Positions 22,600 through 34,352 of a stretch of 64,000 nucleotides of DNA are shown here, in pieces. The translations under genes and the position numbers were made by a program. This stretch comes from Anopheles merus (taxonomy: Eukaryota > Arthropoda > Insecta > Diptera > Culicidae), in assembly GCF_017562075.2 (NCBI RefSeq), contig NW_024427630.1, positions 46,001-110,000 on the forward strand, in the 5' to 3' direction. The notes below the pieces were generated by a model. That model did no database searches and was not told where the DNA came from. It saw only the letters and a program-made list of their open reading frames with translations. How positions within the stretch are numbered: position 1 is the stretch's first letter; the number at the start of each line of letters is the position of its first letter.

Positions 22600-25500
22600 A
22601 TGGCAATGGGTGAAATAAGCATATTAATTATCGACACGGGAGCAGACGTGTCATTGTTCAAAGTTGATAAAATAAAACCAACACAGCAAGTCTACGCGCA
22701 AAATAGAATAAACTTAACGGGCATAACAACCGAATCGGTATCAACATTAGCAATTACTAGCACTAATATAACATTCGGAAATGCTTCTATTAACCACACT
22801 TTTCATATCATTCCTGCAGAAATAGATATCAAAGCGGATGGTATTTTGGGAAGAGATTTTTTCACTAAACATAGATGTGTTATAGATTATGAGCACTGGC
22901 TTTTAAATTTCAATTGTAACGGTGTTACAATCAGCCACCCCATTGAAGATAATATTAATGATGGTTTCATATTGCCTCTACGCAGTGAGGTTATTCGAAA
23001 GATAAATTTGCCCGACCTCGTTGAAGACTCTATTGTCCTTGCGAGCGAAATATTACCAGGAGTATTTTGTGGCAACTCGGTGGTATCAAAACAAAACCAA
23101 TATGTAAAATTTGTAAACACCACTGAAAGTAATGTATATATTAGAAAGGATTCATTTAAACCACAGATTGACCCTCTCAAAAATTATATTCAGAAAAATT
23201 TAAAATTGAAAAGCTCTAAAAAAATGAATCCAAAATAAAAACATTATTGGGCAAAAACGATATTCAGAATGTCCCTAAATATATAATCTCTCATTTAGAA
23301 AAAATATTATCCGAGTACCATGATATTTTCTGCACCGATAATGATCAAATCCCAATTAATAATTTTTACGAACAATCGATACAATTGAAAGATAACGTAC
23401 CATGTTACATTCCAAATTACAAGCAAATATATTCTCAAAGTGACGAGATAAAAAATCAGGTTGATAATATGCTTAAGAATGATATAATAGAGCATTCGGT
23501 TTCTCCATACAATTCACCAATTTTATTGGTACCAAAAAAATCGGGAGATAACGAAAAAAAAATGGAGATTGGTAGTAGACTAAAGGCAGTTGAACAAAAA
23601 AATAATGCCTGATAAGTTCCCGCTACCTAGAATCGATGATATATTAGACCAATTAGGAAGAGCAAAATATTTTACTACCTTGGACCTTATGTCCGGGTTT
23701 CACCAGATACCTTTACACAAGAACTCTAGAAAATATACTGCTTTCTCAACTTCTTCAGGCCATTATCAATTTACAAGACTCCCTTTTGAGCTGAATATAA
23801 GCCCTAATAGCTTTCAACGAATGATAACGATAGCAATGGCGGGACTTACTCCGGAGAGAGCTTTTGTTTACATAGATGATATTATTATAACGGGTTGCAC
23901 AATGCAACATCATCTAGAAAACTTAATAAATGTGTTTAACAGGCTAAGAAATTACAACTTGAAGCTAAATCCAGAGAAATGTAAATTTTTCCAAAACAGT
24001 GTTACCTATTTAGGTCACAAAATAACAGATAAAGGCATATATCCCGATGAGTCCAAGTTCGAAACGATAAAAAATACCCGGTACCAATAAATGTAGATGA
24101 AGTTAGAAGGGTTGTAGCGTTTTGTAATTACTATCGCAAGTTCGTTAAAAAATTTGCTGAATTGGTAAGACCGCTAAATAATTTACTAAAGAAAGGAGCT
24201 ACATTACCGTGGTCTAATGAATGTCAGCATGCTTTCGACACTCTTAGAAGAAGTCTTGTATCACCTACTATATTACAGTAGCCAAACTTTGAGAAAGAGT
24301 TTATCATTACTACTGATGCGTCCGATGTAGCATGTGGCGCTATCTTATCGCAGATAACAGATGGTAATGACCTACCTATTGCATACGCGAGTAAAAGTTT
24401 TACTAAAGGAGAGAAATCTAAACCGACTATAGAAAAAGAGCTAACAGCAATACATTGGGTAGTAAATTATTTCAAACCATATATTTTTGGAAAAAAGTTT
24501 AAAGTACGAACCGACCACAGACCATTGGTATATCTATTCAACATGAAAAATCCTACTTCAAAATTAACACGCATGAGGTTAGACCTGGAGGAATTTGATT
24601 TTGAAGTGGAATTTGTGCAAGGAAAAACAGGAGCCGACGCACTATCGAGAATTGTCATTAATTCAGGCAAATTGAAGCATATTCAAAAGAATAATGCAAA
24701 CGAAACAAATGATAAATCACTACTAGCAGTAAAAACGAGAGCAATGACAAGACTGAACAATTTCAAACTTCCTCCAGAATTAAACGAAGGTGAAAAAGAT
24801 TTCATACCTAAACCTACACTTTGGCAAACAGAAAACCCAACAGAAGTAAACAAACTTTTGAAAATCCTATCAAAAACAGAATATGGCAAAATCAAAATAA
24901 CAGTTTTCAATAATAATTACAACAAGGAGTTAGGAAATACAACAATTAATTGTAATGAAGAAGATGGAAGTCAGGCGCTAGAGTCTGCTCTTCTAAAAGT
25001 ACACCAAATAGCAAAAGAATACAATCGTGACAAAGTTGCAATTTCATTAGAAGATTCTCTATTCAGGCAATACTCTTTTCACACCATAAAGGAAATCGCA
25101 GATAATGCCATTTCCGGGTTAGAGATCATTGCTTTTATTCCACTAAAATGGATTTCAAGAAAGGAGGAAAAAGAAAATATTTTAGAAAACTATCACATGT
25201 CACCTTCGGGAGGACATGTCGGACAGTATCGATTATACCTCTAAATTAGAGAAAAATATAAATGGAAGAATATGAAGGAAGAAATTAAAAATTACGTTAG
25301 AAGCTGCCAAGTATGTAAAGTAAATAAAATCGTAAGACATACAAAAGAAAAAAGTGATGTTACGACTACACCTTTAAAGCCTTTCGAAGTACTCTGTATA
25401 GACACAGTGGGTCCCTTGCCGAAAACCAATAAAAATCATAGATACATCGTTACAATGCAATGTGAACTCTCGAAATACATTGTTCTTATTCCAACAGAAA

Positions 25501-26194
25501 ACAAAGAAGCGAACACGATAGCTAGGGCCATGGTTGAGAACTACATATTAAAATACGGGAGGTTTCTTGAGATGAAATCGGATCAAGGCCTTGAATACAA
25601 TAACGAGGTATTAAAAAAGGTAGCGGAGTTGCTGGGGATCAAGCAGACTTTTGCCACTGCCTATCACCCAGAAACCATAGGTTCCTTGGAAAGAAACCAC
25701 AGAACACTCAATGAATACTTAAGAGCATTTACAAAAGAGCATGGTGACAATTGGGATGATTGGCTAAAATTTTACGAATTTAATTATAACACAACACCTC
25801 ATACAGATACGAACTATAACCCATACGAATCAATATTTGGAAAAAAGCAATTCTTCCCCAAGATTTATGCCATGGTAATATTGAACCAGTATACAATTAT
25901 GATGCATATTTTAATGAAATGAAATTCAAATTGCAAAAATCAAGCGAAATAGCGCATAAAAATTTAATTGAGCAAAAAGAAAGAAGACAGATTAGAGCAA
26001 ATAGTAATGTAAACCCCCTTATCATAAAAATAGGAGATGCGGTTTATCTAAAAAACGAAAATAGAAAAAAAATAGATCCGATATACTTAGGACCGTACAT
26101 AGTAGTAAAGTTAGATAATGTTAACTGTACAATAAAGAATACAAATACAAATAAACTAAGTACAGTGCATAAAAATAGATTAATTAAGGGATGA
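22600..26194 (+). pseudogene. Pol of the 412-like element: protease, RT, RNase H, integrase
   Basis: Protease has the IIDTGADVSLF active site at about 22627. Reverse transcriptase runs 23247-24090, with SPYNSPILLVPKKSG, the palm motif YFTTLDLMSGFHQIP and the YIDDI box at about 23870. RNase H follows at about 24300-24650 (TTDASDVACGAILSQ, then RTDHRPLVYLFN and GADALSRI). Integrase follows, with the zinc-binding HMSPSGGHVGQ and CQVCKVNK, then a DDE core (LCIDTVGPLP, KSDQGLEYN and the Glu in GSLERNHRTLNEYL). Frames change near 23240, 23590, 24090-24520 and 25920, with stops near 24281 and 25242. All domains are recognisable but no continuous polyprotein can be made. Confidence 0.88.
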
Positions 26195-26228
26195 AAAGCA
26201 TACGCTTTTCATTTCTAAAGGGGGGAGG

Positions 26229-26650
26229 TGTAGCGCCTGCAAGATAGGCAAAACGCGCAGAGAATAATTATAGCTAGCTAGGTTTAAATTATACACATAT
26301 ACACTTACACACATACACATAGTTAGATTTTAATTATGCACATATACATTTACACACATACAATTACAATTAAGGTTACACGTAGGATAGAATAGAATAG
26401 CATAAGATAGGAAATAGGAAATAGTAAAATAGGCGATAATTAGGATTAGCCAATGAGGAATAGGATTAAGGAATTTTGGCGCGAACGAGTGAATATAAAT
26501 TAAGGATAAGTTGAGGTTTAGGATATTCAGAAAAGTCCGATCTAAGAGGAAACGCTGCCCGAGTGAACATCGACCTATAAAACACTAAGCAACTATAAAA
26601 ACCACAAGTCATATATTTTTTTGGTAGTTTGAAGTTGTAATATCACTACA
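26229..26650 (+). repeat. 3' LTR (422 bp)
   Basis: Starts TGTAGCGCCTGC directly after the purine tract and ends ATATCACTACA, followed by the ACAT target copy. About 99 percent identical to the 5' LTR. Confidence 0.95.
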
Positions 26651-26655
26651 ACATA

Positions 26656-27964
26656 AAAAACTAAAAAAGTCGTTTAATGGGCGCGCAAAAAGTATTCGTC
26701 CATCTAGCTTTTTAGTTATTTATGATGGACAAACACTACGTAGACGTGAATTAAATTTATTATTATCAATCTGCTGGTGACTTCCTTCTAAATTAATGCA
26801 TTTCTGTTGTTTCAATTGCTCTTCAAGCGGTTAGAGAGGCACTTAAGGCGGGAGAGTTAAATGATTGGAGCATGATAACGAAAATCCTATCCTTAACTTA
26901 TGCATAACCTATCCCCTTTTTGAAGGTTACAAAATGTGTGGGAAGCCTCGTTCCTTCATTTGATCAGAGTTTGGCCATTTTTCTGACACTAATAGTGTGA
27001 CAAACTGCCATGAAATCAGCTATCCTTGACAGTTAATTTAACGATAGAAGCGGGTTAATGTCAAAAAATTAAATACTACTCAGTAATCAGTGCATTTTTT
27101 AATCGCCAATAAAATCAGGAAAAGAAATGGGTCACATTTGGTTGATGGGTCATGCTGCATTTAATCGTAGCTGGTCATTTAATAGCTTAAATTAGTGAGT
27201 TGTTACAAAGATGTTTTGTTTGAATAATTTCATACACAGAAAGTGGCCAAATCTGTTAAGGTGCATCAAATAATTCAGGAATTTATTTCAAATTAGGCTC
27301 TACTAACATATTAAAACATGTTTAAATCGCCAAGGTCATACGGCCGACGTCTACCATAGCGAAAACAGTCTACTAAGATGCAGCATCAAAATCTCGTGTA
27401 ACGGTAGCACCATGGTGTCATGATATTAGGGCTCAGTGGGGAAAGGTGAGCTCGAAAAAAGATTCAAATTGATATGAGACGAGATGGGGAAACATATTCT
27501 TGCAGTTTTTAAGTACTTTGGGTGCCAGTTCTGAGAAATTGTACTTAAAAAGTATCACATGTTTCAAGACCAGTCGAGCTGGAGAACATACAGAGCATTG
27601 TCATTTGCCCAACACACCAAACCTGCTGAAACTATACTGATGAAAACGATTTGGTAGGCTCTAAATATGATATCAATTGCTAATTTTTCAATGGAACTAG
27701 GCGACGTGGTACGGAAATGCAATATTTCTCCCTGAGAATAATTGGAACAAGTCTTGCAGGATGAGTGGGTCATAAGTACGCCTTTTTTAAGGTTCAAATG
27801 AGTTCTTGCGTTGTGCAAGTAGTCATCAATAGTCATAAATGCAATAAGAAACAAGATCAGGACATTTTTTGATTCCATAACCTTTGTTTTCATACGCATA
27901 TTACGCCAAAAGCCTGATAGACGAATACTTTTTGCGCACCAGTCAAATGACTTTTTTAGTTTTT
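26656..27964. mobile_element. Tc1-like element of 1309 bp, no intact transposase
   Basis: TA at 26654-26655 and 27965-27966 flanks AAAAACTAAAAAAGTC and its complement. The inverted similarity extends over about 50 bp and includes GCGCAAAAAGTATTCGTC. The length is that of a full Tc1-like element, but I see no DD34-37E/D block in any frame; the longest frame (27564-27899, minus) is not recognisable. It lies within the outer MITE. The 412-like element inserted right beside its left end, so the LTR target copy overlaps this TA. Confidence 0.75.
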
Positions 27965-28140
27965 TAAATAATTTAGTTGTTATTGAACTATTTTAATATT
28001 TATTTTTAGCAGTACGTGTGTATTGATAGTCCTTATATCAAACCCCAAGATTACTTTTACCACCCCATGCCTGTTGCGGACATAATTCGCCTTTTTCTGC
28101 AAAATATTCAGCTAGACGAATACTTTTTGGACTAACTGTA

Positions 28141-28330
28141 CGTGGTCTACGAACGAAAACTACAAATCCTCGCCTGGCGCTATCAGAATCAGAATATGAT
28201 TTTATCATTCTCACTGAGACTTGGCTTACTCAGTCCATACCTTCTTCACTCCTCACTGACGATCATTATCATATCTACAGGTGCGATATGAATCTTTCCA
28301 AAAGTGCCCTCTCACGCGGTGGGGGTGTTT
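28141..28330 (+). pseudogene. Start of ORF2 endonuclease, non-LTR element 3
   Basis: Reads in one frame through FIILTETWLTQSIPSSLLTD and CDMNLSKSALSRGGGVLIA, the N-terminal endonuclease block with the catalytic Glu in ETWL. It follows directly on the right TA of the MITE, as expected if ORF2 begins just after ORF1. It is truncated at about 28330. Confidence 0.75.
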
Positions 28331-28832
28331 TAATTGCATGTTGCATGCATGGGTGTTTAAATGCATAGGTGTTTGAATTACATTGTGTTTTAATCAACAT
28401 TAAGGTGAATGGTGACAAGTGCGGTCCTGTGAATGTGTAGCTCCCGTTTGTGAACTGTGAAAACTTGTGAAATAGAGAGCTAAGTGTTATTTTGTTTTGT
28501 TCTACTTGTTACTTAATGTTAGTGCTACCTGCGGTATCATTGTTTAGTATTTGTATTATTGTTTAGTGAATGTAAAACACGGGTGAAGTATCTCGGTCGA
28601 CAGCGTCACTGCGTTGTCGAAAGTGATTAATCTTTACTCGCGTATGTGTTTGTGTTCGTGCTAGCATACGTATCGTTGTCCGTTTGTCAAGACGTGTACA
28701 CGAGTGTAATCGTTTGATATCGCAGGCTGTAGTAGAGTAGTGTTTGTGTGCATTTGCTGTTACCTTTTTTTCATGTCTGTGTGATAATTTTTTTACTTCT
28801 AAAACAGCTCGCCCGAATTTTGTTTTTACGGC
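28331..28832 (+). other. Leader of non-LTR element 4
   Basis: No reading frame of note. The sequence is T- and G-rich and precedes the ORF1 ATG at 28833. It probably includes the internal promoter of the element, but no motif can be assigned. The boundary with the upstream endonuclease fragment near 28330 is approximate and no target duplication was found. Confidence 0.5.
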
Positions 28833-28962
28833 ATGGAGTGCTTAGCATGCTCCGCCGTAGTTTTAATAAAAGATGACCCAATTTTGTGTGCGGGGAAATG
28901 TCGTGGCAACTTTTATCGTCGCTGCGTTACCCCCTCGCTCTCGAAAACAGCAGCCAAAATAT
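28833..28962 (+). pseudogene. ORF1 N-terminus with PHD finger, non-LTR element 4
   Basis: The ATG at 28833 opens MECLACSAVVLIKDDPILC, then GKCRGNFYRRCVTPSLS, the first half of a PHD-type zinc finger. Element E interrupts it. The continuation lies on the minus strand from 35058 downward (INENKNVLYMCDRCLEHKSG), whose CDRC supplies the last cysteines. Joining the pieces with a 2-bp TA overlap keeps the frame. Confidence 0.8.
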
Positions 28963-31900
28963 CCCGCTTGGCAAAATGTTGCGCGACATGCATGCTTGAA
29001 ATCGATGCTTGTTAACATTTATTTTAAGCATCGTGAGTGTCCCAACGTGAGCACTGAGCACACCTCTCCCCATTCTCAATGCCGCGTTTTTGGTTAATCC
29101 TCACTCCCACCCTTTCTTTCCTTCTCCTCAACGGACACACCATTCCCGCGAGCGTAGCCCGACCAAAAAATTCCAGGAAATTCCGACAGTAAGTGTGCAG
29201 TTTTTTATTCACAAAGCTATTTGAAAATATTTCAATAGGGGAAGTCGGGGTTGGTTCGACACTGCGGGTAAGTTCGACACCTTGCCGTTTTTGTATTTAT
29301 AGAACTTTTTGAAGACAAAAAACTTATACATATTATTTATGTCAACTGTTTCAAATATTTGAGTCACATTTCACTGATCAGAAACCTGTCAATTGTCAAA
29401 AAACAACAAAATAAACACATGGTGGTTCTGATTGACAACCGATGTAAGTTTTTAATTCTGGGACTTAAGGAATTGTGGCGTTATTTCAACAAAATTATAG
29501 TTTCCGTATTAATAGTATTGTTTTATAAATACTATTGATTAGTTCTGTATCAAAGGGCGTAATTTTTATATTAAACTATATAATATAAAATGTCACTAAA
29601 ACTTGTGCGGCCAATGGGGGTTAATTCGACACCCCACTTGGTAGTAATGCTAATTGTAGTAATGCTTATTTGTAGCATGTTAACTTTTTTTATATCGTAA
29701 TTTGAAAGTACATGTATTTTATACAGATGTCGACAAACGTAATAATCAAGCTGAACAAACACGCAATTATAAATACCGTAGAAGCTTTAAAATTCAAGAT
29801 GTCAACAAACCTAGGAAGTTATAATTATGGAATTCAGCTATTATTCTCTCACAGAACGTTTGCCAAACTCGGACTCAAAACATGTACTTTGTGTATGGTT
29901 TAGGCTTATGAAAATTAATATTGTTATTTGCTTTGACCGTATTTTAGGCTGACTTTAGGCCGGGTAGGCATAACTGAAGAAAAAATAGTTGCTGGTTTGG
30001 AATCACATTGACCGATGTTCGCCTTTTGGCTTTCGAGTTGGCAGAGAAAAATAAAATTGAATAATTTTCGATTTTATAAATAAAGAAAAAGATTACTGGA
30101 AGATAGCTGCCAGGTTAATTTTTAAAGGAATCTTAACCAATCATTCCGTAAACCAGATGCTATCGCCGCAGCTTCTACTACATGGAGTCTGGTCCGATGC
30201 TATTTGTAATGAAAATTTTGTTCTTGCTTGTAACTTCATTTTGTTGTTGTATATTTCAATAATGTTTTGTGTTTATTTTTCATAAAATTGGTACGAAATA
30301 CTTTGTTGAACTTCAATGAAAACTACAGGCCATCAGAGTTTGTTATTTTAAAAGCTAAAACCAATGTGTCGAAATCACCCCCAAGGTGTCGATTTTACCC
30401 CATCATGGTGTCGAACTTACCCACACTGCAGTCGTGACGCAACAAAAAACACACTTTTCTATTTTTATCAAAATGTTACCAAAATCAATCCAGGAACCGT
30501 ATTTTCTCGTAAGATGGTACATAAAACACCAAAAAAGCTTTTTCGATGTCTACTAGTAAGTTTACTTTGGCAAAAGTATTGCAATCAGAGGAAACCCAAG
30601 CGCCACAGATTAAGCTTAAACGACTGGAAAATTGAATATCCATAGGAAAAAAATGAAAGCTTCACAGCTTCATTGGTTTGATCAATAGATGGCGTATTAC
30701 AACTCATCATTATATTGCTATCCTTTTCTTGCAATGTGTTTCGACAAGTTTCATCTTATAATGACCTATATAGCCTTCTAACTTTCTGAGCAAAAATCTA
30801 TACAAATGGTCGTGTGGTCAGATACGTGGGTATCAACACCAACGACCATTACTCAAATCTCACTTGCTTCAGTACTGGTGGTTTCCGTTGGAGTTTAGTA
30901 TTTAAACAATCGTATCGCCGTTCTAGTTCTAGCGATGCATAACTTCAATGCGAAACCATACAACAGTACAGAGGAAATGAGAAAGCTCTCCTCCAAGCGA
31001 GGAAGCTCCACAGGTTGGGTATCCCACAAACAGATGGCGCCACCAGCTTTTTTGCTATTTTTAGAATGCATGAGTCGTTTGCCGTCTGCTAAACGAAGTC
31101 TTTCTATATTCCGTTTAGGTAGAGAATTTAAGGCGTTTAGAAGCCGTTTAGTGGTCGTTTAGTGGATTTGTGGCACTTGGGAAACCTTAAGGTGTCGAAA
31201 CTACCCCCAGTTCCCCTACTTGATGGTGCGTGCTGGGCGAACAAAACGTTAGCTGCTTGCTCCTCCGATGGTGCATGCTGTTGAAAAAACATGCTGTTTG
31301 ATGTGTTTGCCTGAGGCATGAAAGATAAATCGAGCATTAGAATGATGAACAAAACTACTACTATTTAAAACTTACCGATGACGAAGATATTTTAAGTTAA
31401 ACGGCGACTCTGTATGCCCGATCCATCTGCTTTGATCTGTTATCAGGAGCTTTGGTAATGAAATAGCTAGGTGTGATGGAAAATAATAGAAGAATAAACA
31501 AACATTAAAAGCAATACGATTGATAGAACACAAACATCATTAGGAAGATGCTTCTTCTTATGCATACACTTACCCGTAGATCATGTAACAAAACAAACTC
31601 CATTTACGCCTGCGTTGACATCTTTCACGATTTACTTAATCGCTTTTCTATTAACATTTCATAATTTTCACTGCATCTTCCGACACCGATCCTTCCCAAA
31701 TGAAATTTGCATTCGTTCTGGCAATGAGTTTCGAACGATCACAACACAGCGCGAGAGTGAAGAACACAAAGTAAATGGCACTATGTACAAGTGTTGATCA
31801 TATGGTCAAAATAAAGTATTATGGAATTTATTTTACTTCAAATGAATTGATTTTATTCTGATTTACTTTGAAAATATTGTTATCAGCCTAGTTGTGAACG

Positions 31901-32261
31901 TTTAAAATTATGATGAAGTGAAAACATCATTACCAGATAAATGAAACGACAATCGACGCATTTTGACCATATCGAATTATGATCGTCTTTACACATAGTG
32001 TCATCTCTTGCGCTTCAGGGTCTCACGCTCAGAGCAAAAATTCTCCCATCTTCGCAACGGTGGGAGCGATCGGCTATGGAGGGCTGGAGGAGTGCGAGTG
32101 TGTTTCTCATGCACACAGCGAAATTTTGGTCAACACCTCGATGGTGGGAGCATTTTTCGATGGGATGGGGTAGTGGAGTGCGAGTGTGTCGCATGATTCC
32201 TTCAAAACTAAGGCCAGGGGTAGCGAGAGGCATCAAAATGAGTTACTCTTTGCCAAGCGGG
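28963..32261 (+). mobile_element. TIR element E, copy A, with nested TA-type element
   Basis: Begins CCCGCTTGGCAAA and ends in its complement TTTGCCAAGCGGG (13-bp TIR). After subtracting the nested element at 29238-31216 the size is about 1320 bp, the same as copies B and C. No transposase is visible, so it is non-autonomous. Its left flank is ORF1 of element 4 and its right flank the endonuclease segment, so the two flanks are not from one original target site. This copy therefore looks recombinant. Confidence 0.85.
29238..31216. mobile_element. 1979-bp TIR element with TA target and repeated TTCGACACC motifs
   Basis: TA at 29236-29237 and 31217-31218 flanks ends GGGGAAGTCGGGG and CCCCCAGTTCCCC, imperfect inverted repeats. 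Motifs of the form GGTGTCGAA followed by TACCCC, in both orientations, occur near 29264, 29618, 30365, 30390, 30410 and 31192, mostly towards the ends. They resemble subterminal transposase-binding repeats. No transposase was recognised; the largest frame (30364-30645, 93 codons) overlaps the motifs and is probably chance. Superfamily unknown. Confidence 0.7.
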
Positions 32262-33030
32262 AATGATTCATGAAAAATCACCTTTAGGACAATTTCGCTC
32301 CTGTCATAAACAGCTACACCTCCTGTATGACGTGAGTGGGACAAACACGACACAACCCTATAACCATTAATATGAAACTGCTGAAATGCTTCTTCCTCAA
32401 TCACATGAGTTTTAGAGATTAAGACCAGCAACGGTTGAACTTTCTCTACTGTCTCACGAAACATGGCGTAGTTGGACGAAAGACCGGCTACATTGAAATA
32501 TAAAATCTCTCTGAACCGTCCCAACTCCTCCCCTACCTGCTATTGAGAAAGTTGCATACGCCTTTCTATCTGTTTTTTAAACATCGGACAGTTATAATCA
32601 TTGGCCGCATGTCTTACATCTAGTTTAAGGTTCCTAACAGAGTTTGTTAACACGCAATTCACACATTTCTGAGAAGATGAAGTACATTCGGACGTTTTGT
32701 GTTCATCACCACATTTTGAACAAGCTTGCTTATTCTTGCACTCGGTGCTTTTGTGATTAAATTGACCACAACCATAACATGCACGGACTTCGAAATTTTA
32801 CACCTATCAAATCCCACATTTATTTTTCCTAATTTTGCCAGACATAGGTCAGACATAATCAATTTCCAAGACCGCATTATATTTTTGGTACTTGTAAATT
32901 TTATTTTCAAACATTCCTATGACCTTGACCTGTTTCCAGGTTATTCCCTCATTTTGAGATTTTAAAAGATCTACTAAATGTGAGTCAGTGTATTTTTCGC
33001 TCATCCCAATTATCTTTACACGTGACAATG
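32262..33030 (-). pseudogene. Inverted copy of ORF1 end and endonuclease start, element 4
   Basis: Reverse-complement duplicate of 36381-37149 within the left palindrome arm, with the same zinc knuckle and endonuclease frames and the same frame breaks. It lies between E copies A and B. Confidence 0.85.
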
Positions 33031-34352
33031 CCCGCTTGGCAAAATGTCGCGCGACATGCATGCTTGAAATCGATGCTTGTTAACATTTTATTTCAAGCAT
33101 CCTGAGTGACCCAGCGTGAGTGCTGAGCGCACCTCCCCTCATTCTCAATGCCGCGTTTTTGGTTAATCCTCGCTCCCACCCTTTCTTTCCTTCTCCTCAA
33201 CGGACCCACCAGTCCCGCGAGTGTAGGCCGACCAAAAAATTCCAGGAAATTCCGACAGTAAGTGTGCAGTTTTTTATTCACAGTACTGTTTGGCAAAATA
33301 TCAATTCTTGATGGCGCGTACTGGCGATCAAATCGTTAGCTGCTTGATCCACCGATGGTACGTGCTGTTGGAAGAGAAACACTTGCTGTTTGATGCGTTT
33401 GCCTGAGGAATGAAAGATATATTGAGCATTAGAATGGTAAACAAAACTAGTATTATTTAAAACTTACCGATCACGAAGATATTTTAAATTAAACAGCGGC
33501 TCTGTATGCCCTATCCATCTGCTTTGATCTGTTATCAGGAGCTTTGGTAATGAAATAGCTAGGTGTGATGGAAAATAATAGAAGAATAAACAAACATTAA
33601 AAGCAATACGATTGATAGAACACAAACATCATTAGGAAGATGCTTCTTCTTATGCATACACTTACCCGTAGATCATGTAACAAAACAAACTCCATTTACG
33701 CCTGCGTTGACATCTTTCACGATTTACTTAATCGCTTTTCTATTAACATTTCATAATTTTCACTGCATCTTCCGACACCGATCCTTCCAAAATGAAATTT
33801 GCATTCGTTCTGGCAATGAGTTTCGAACGATCACAACACAGCGCGAGAGTGAAGAATACAAAGTAAATGGCACTATGTACAAGTGTTGATCATATGGTCA
33901 AAATAAAGTATTATGGAATTTATTTTACTTCAAATGAATTCAATTTATTCTGATTTACATTTCAACAATTGTTATCAGCCTAGTTGTGACCGTTTAAAAT
34001 TATGATGAAGTGAAAACATCATTACCAGATAAATGAAACGACAATCGACGCATTTTGACCATATCGAATTATGATCGTCTTTACACATAGTGTCATCTTT
34101 TGCGCTTCAGGGTCTCACGCTCAGAGCAAAAATTCTCCCATCTTCGCAACGGTGGGAGCGATCGGCTATGGAGGGCTGGAGGAGTGCGAGTGTGTTTCTC
34201 ATGCACACAGCGAAATTTTGGTCAACACCTCGATGGTGGGAGCATTTTTCGATGGGATGGGGTAGTGGAGTGCGAGTGTGTCGCATGATTCCTTCAAAAC
34301 TAAGGCCAGGGGTAGCGAGAGGCATCAAAATGAGTTACTCTTTGCCAAGCGG
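33031..34352 (+). mobile_element. TIR element E, copy B
   Basis: 1322 bp, starting CCCGCTTGGCAAA and ending TTTGCCAAGCGG (one terminal base short). The first 290 bp and last 1030 bp correspond to copy A without its nested element. A subterminal hairpin is formed by GATGCTT and AAGCATC around 33072-33101. No coding function is recognised; short frames in it are shadows shared by all copies. Confidence 0.85.

Larger units (their letters stand above)
19875..26650 (+). mobile_element. 412/mdg1-like Ty3/Gypsy LTR retrotransposon, complete span, defective
   Basis: Two 422-bp LTRs flank 5.9 kb of internal sequence. The 4-bp target duplication is ACAT (19871-19874 and 26651-26654). The primer-binding site TGGCGACCGTGACA at 20297-20310 fits a tRNA-Arg primer, as known for 412/mdg1. 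The polypurine tract AAAGGGGGGAGG ends at 26228. The LTRs differ at four positions by eye, about 1 percent, so the insertion is recent. Gag and pol nevertheless contain several frame changes and stops. Confidence 0.92.
19700..28138. mobile_element. Tc1-like palindromic MITE, split by later insertions
   Basis: TA at 19698-19699 and 28139-28140 flanks ends reading CAGTTACTCCAAAAAGTATT and, in complement, CAGTTAGTCCAAAAAGTATT. The inverted similarity continues for about 170 bp on each side, including GCTGAATATTTT and AAAAAGGCGAATTATG. Without the nested Tc1-like element and LTR retrotransposon only about 350 bp remain, so this is a MITE. It sits exactly between ORF1 and ORF2 of non-LTR element 3. 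Confidence 0.85.
17138..28330 (+). mobile_element. CR1/Jockey-like non-LTR element 3, in pieces
   Basis: A 5' leader (17138-17379), an ORF1 with PHD finger (17380-19692) and the start of an ORF2 endonuclease (28141-28330) belong to one element. An ORF1 insertion (17628-18506) and a MITE at 19700-28138 that itself carries two later insertions separate them. At the right the element is cut where the L2-like element begins. The pieces join in the correct order when insertions are removed with one target copy each. Confidence 0.75.
28963..34352. repeat. Left arm of an 11.5-kb palindrome
   Basis: This 5390-bp arm is repeated in inverse orientation at 35059-40447. Internal landmarks mirror at a constant coordinate sum of about 69411: element ends 32261/37150, 33031/36380 and 34352/35059. 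Only scattered single-base and 1-2 bp differences were seen by eye, so identity is near 99 percent or higher. The arm consists of element A, a 769-bp retrotransposon segment and element B. Confidence 0.95.

Noticed and set aside
27564..27899. 111-codon minus-strand frame as Tc1 transposase
   Set aside because: No DDE/D motif or helix-turn-helix pattern could be recognised; kept only as part of the element.
28963..32261. Helitron, suggested by a terminal hairpin near the E ends
   Set aside because: E has true inverted ends at both sides and a 2-bp target duplication, and no TC...CTRR structure.
32015..32273. Several 60-90 codon frames repeated four times across the palindrome
   Set aside because: They overlap each other on both strands within non-coding element E and are present only because E is repeated.
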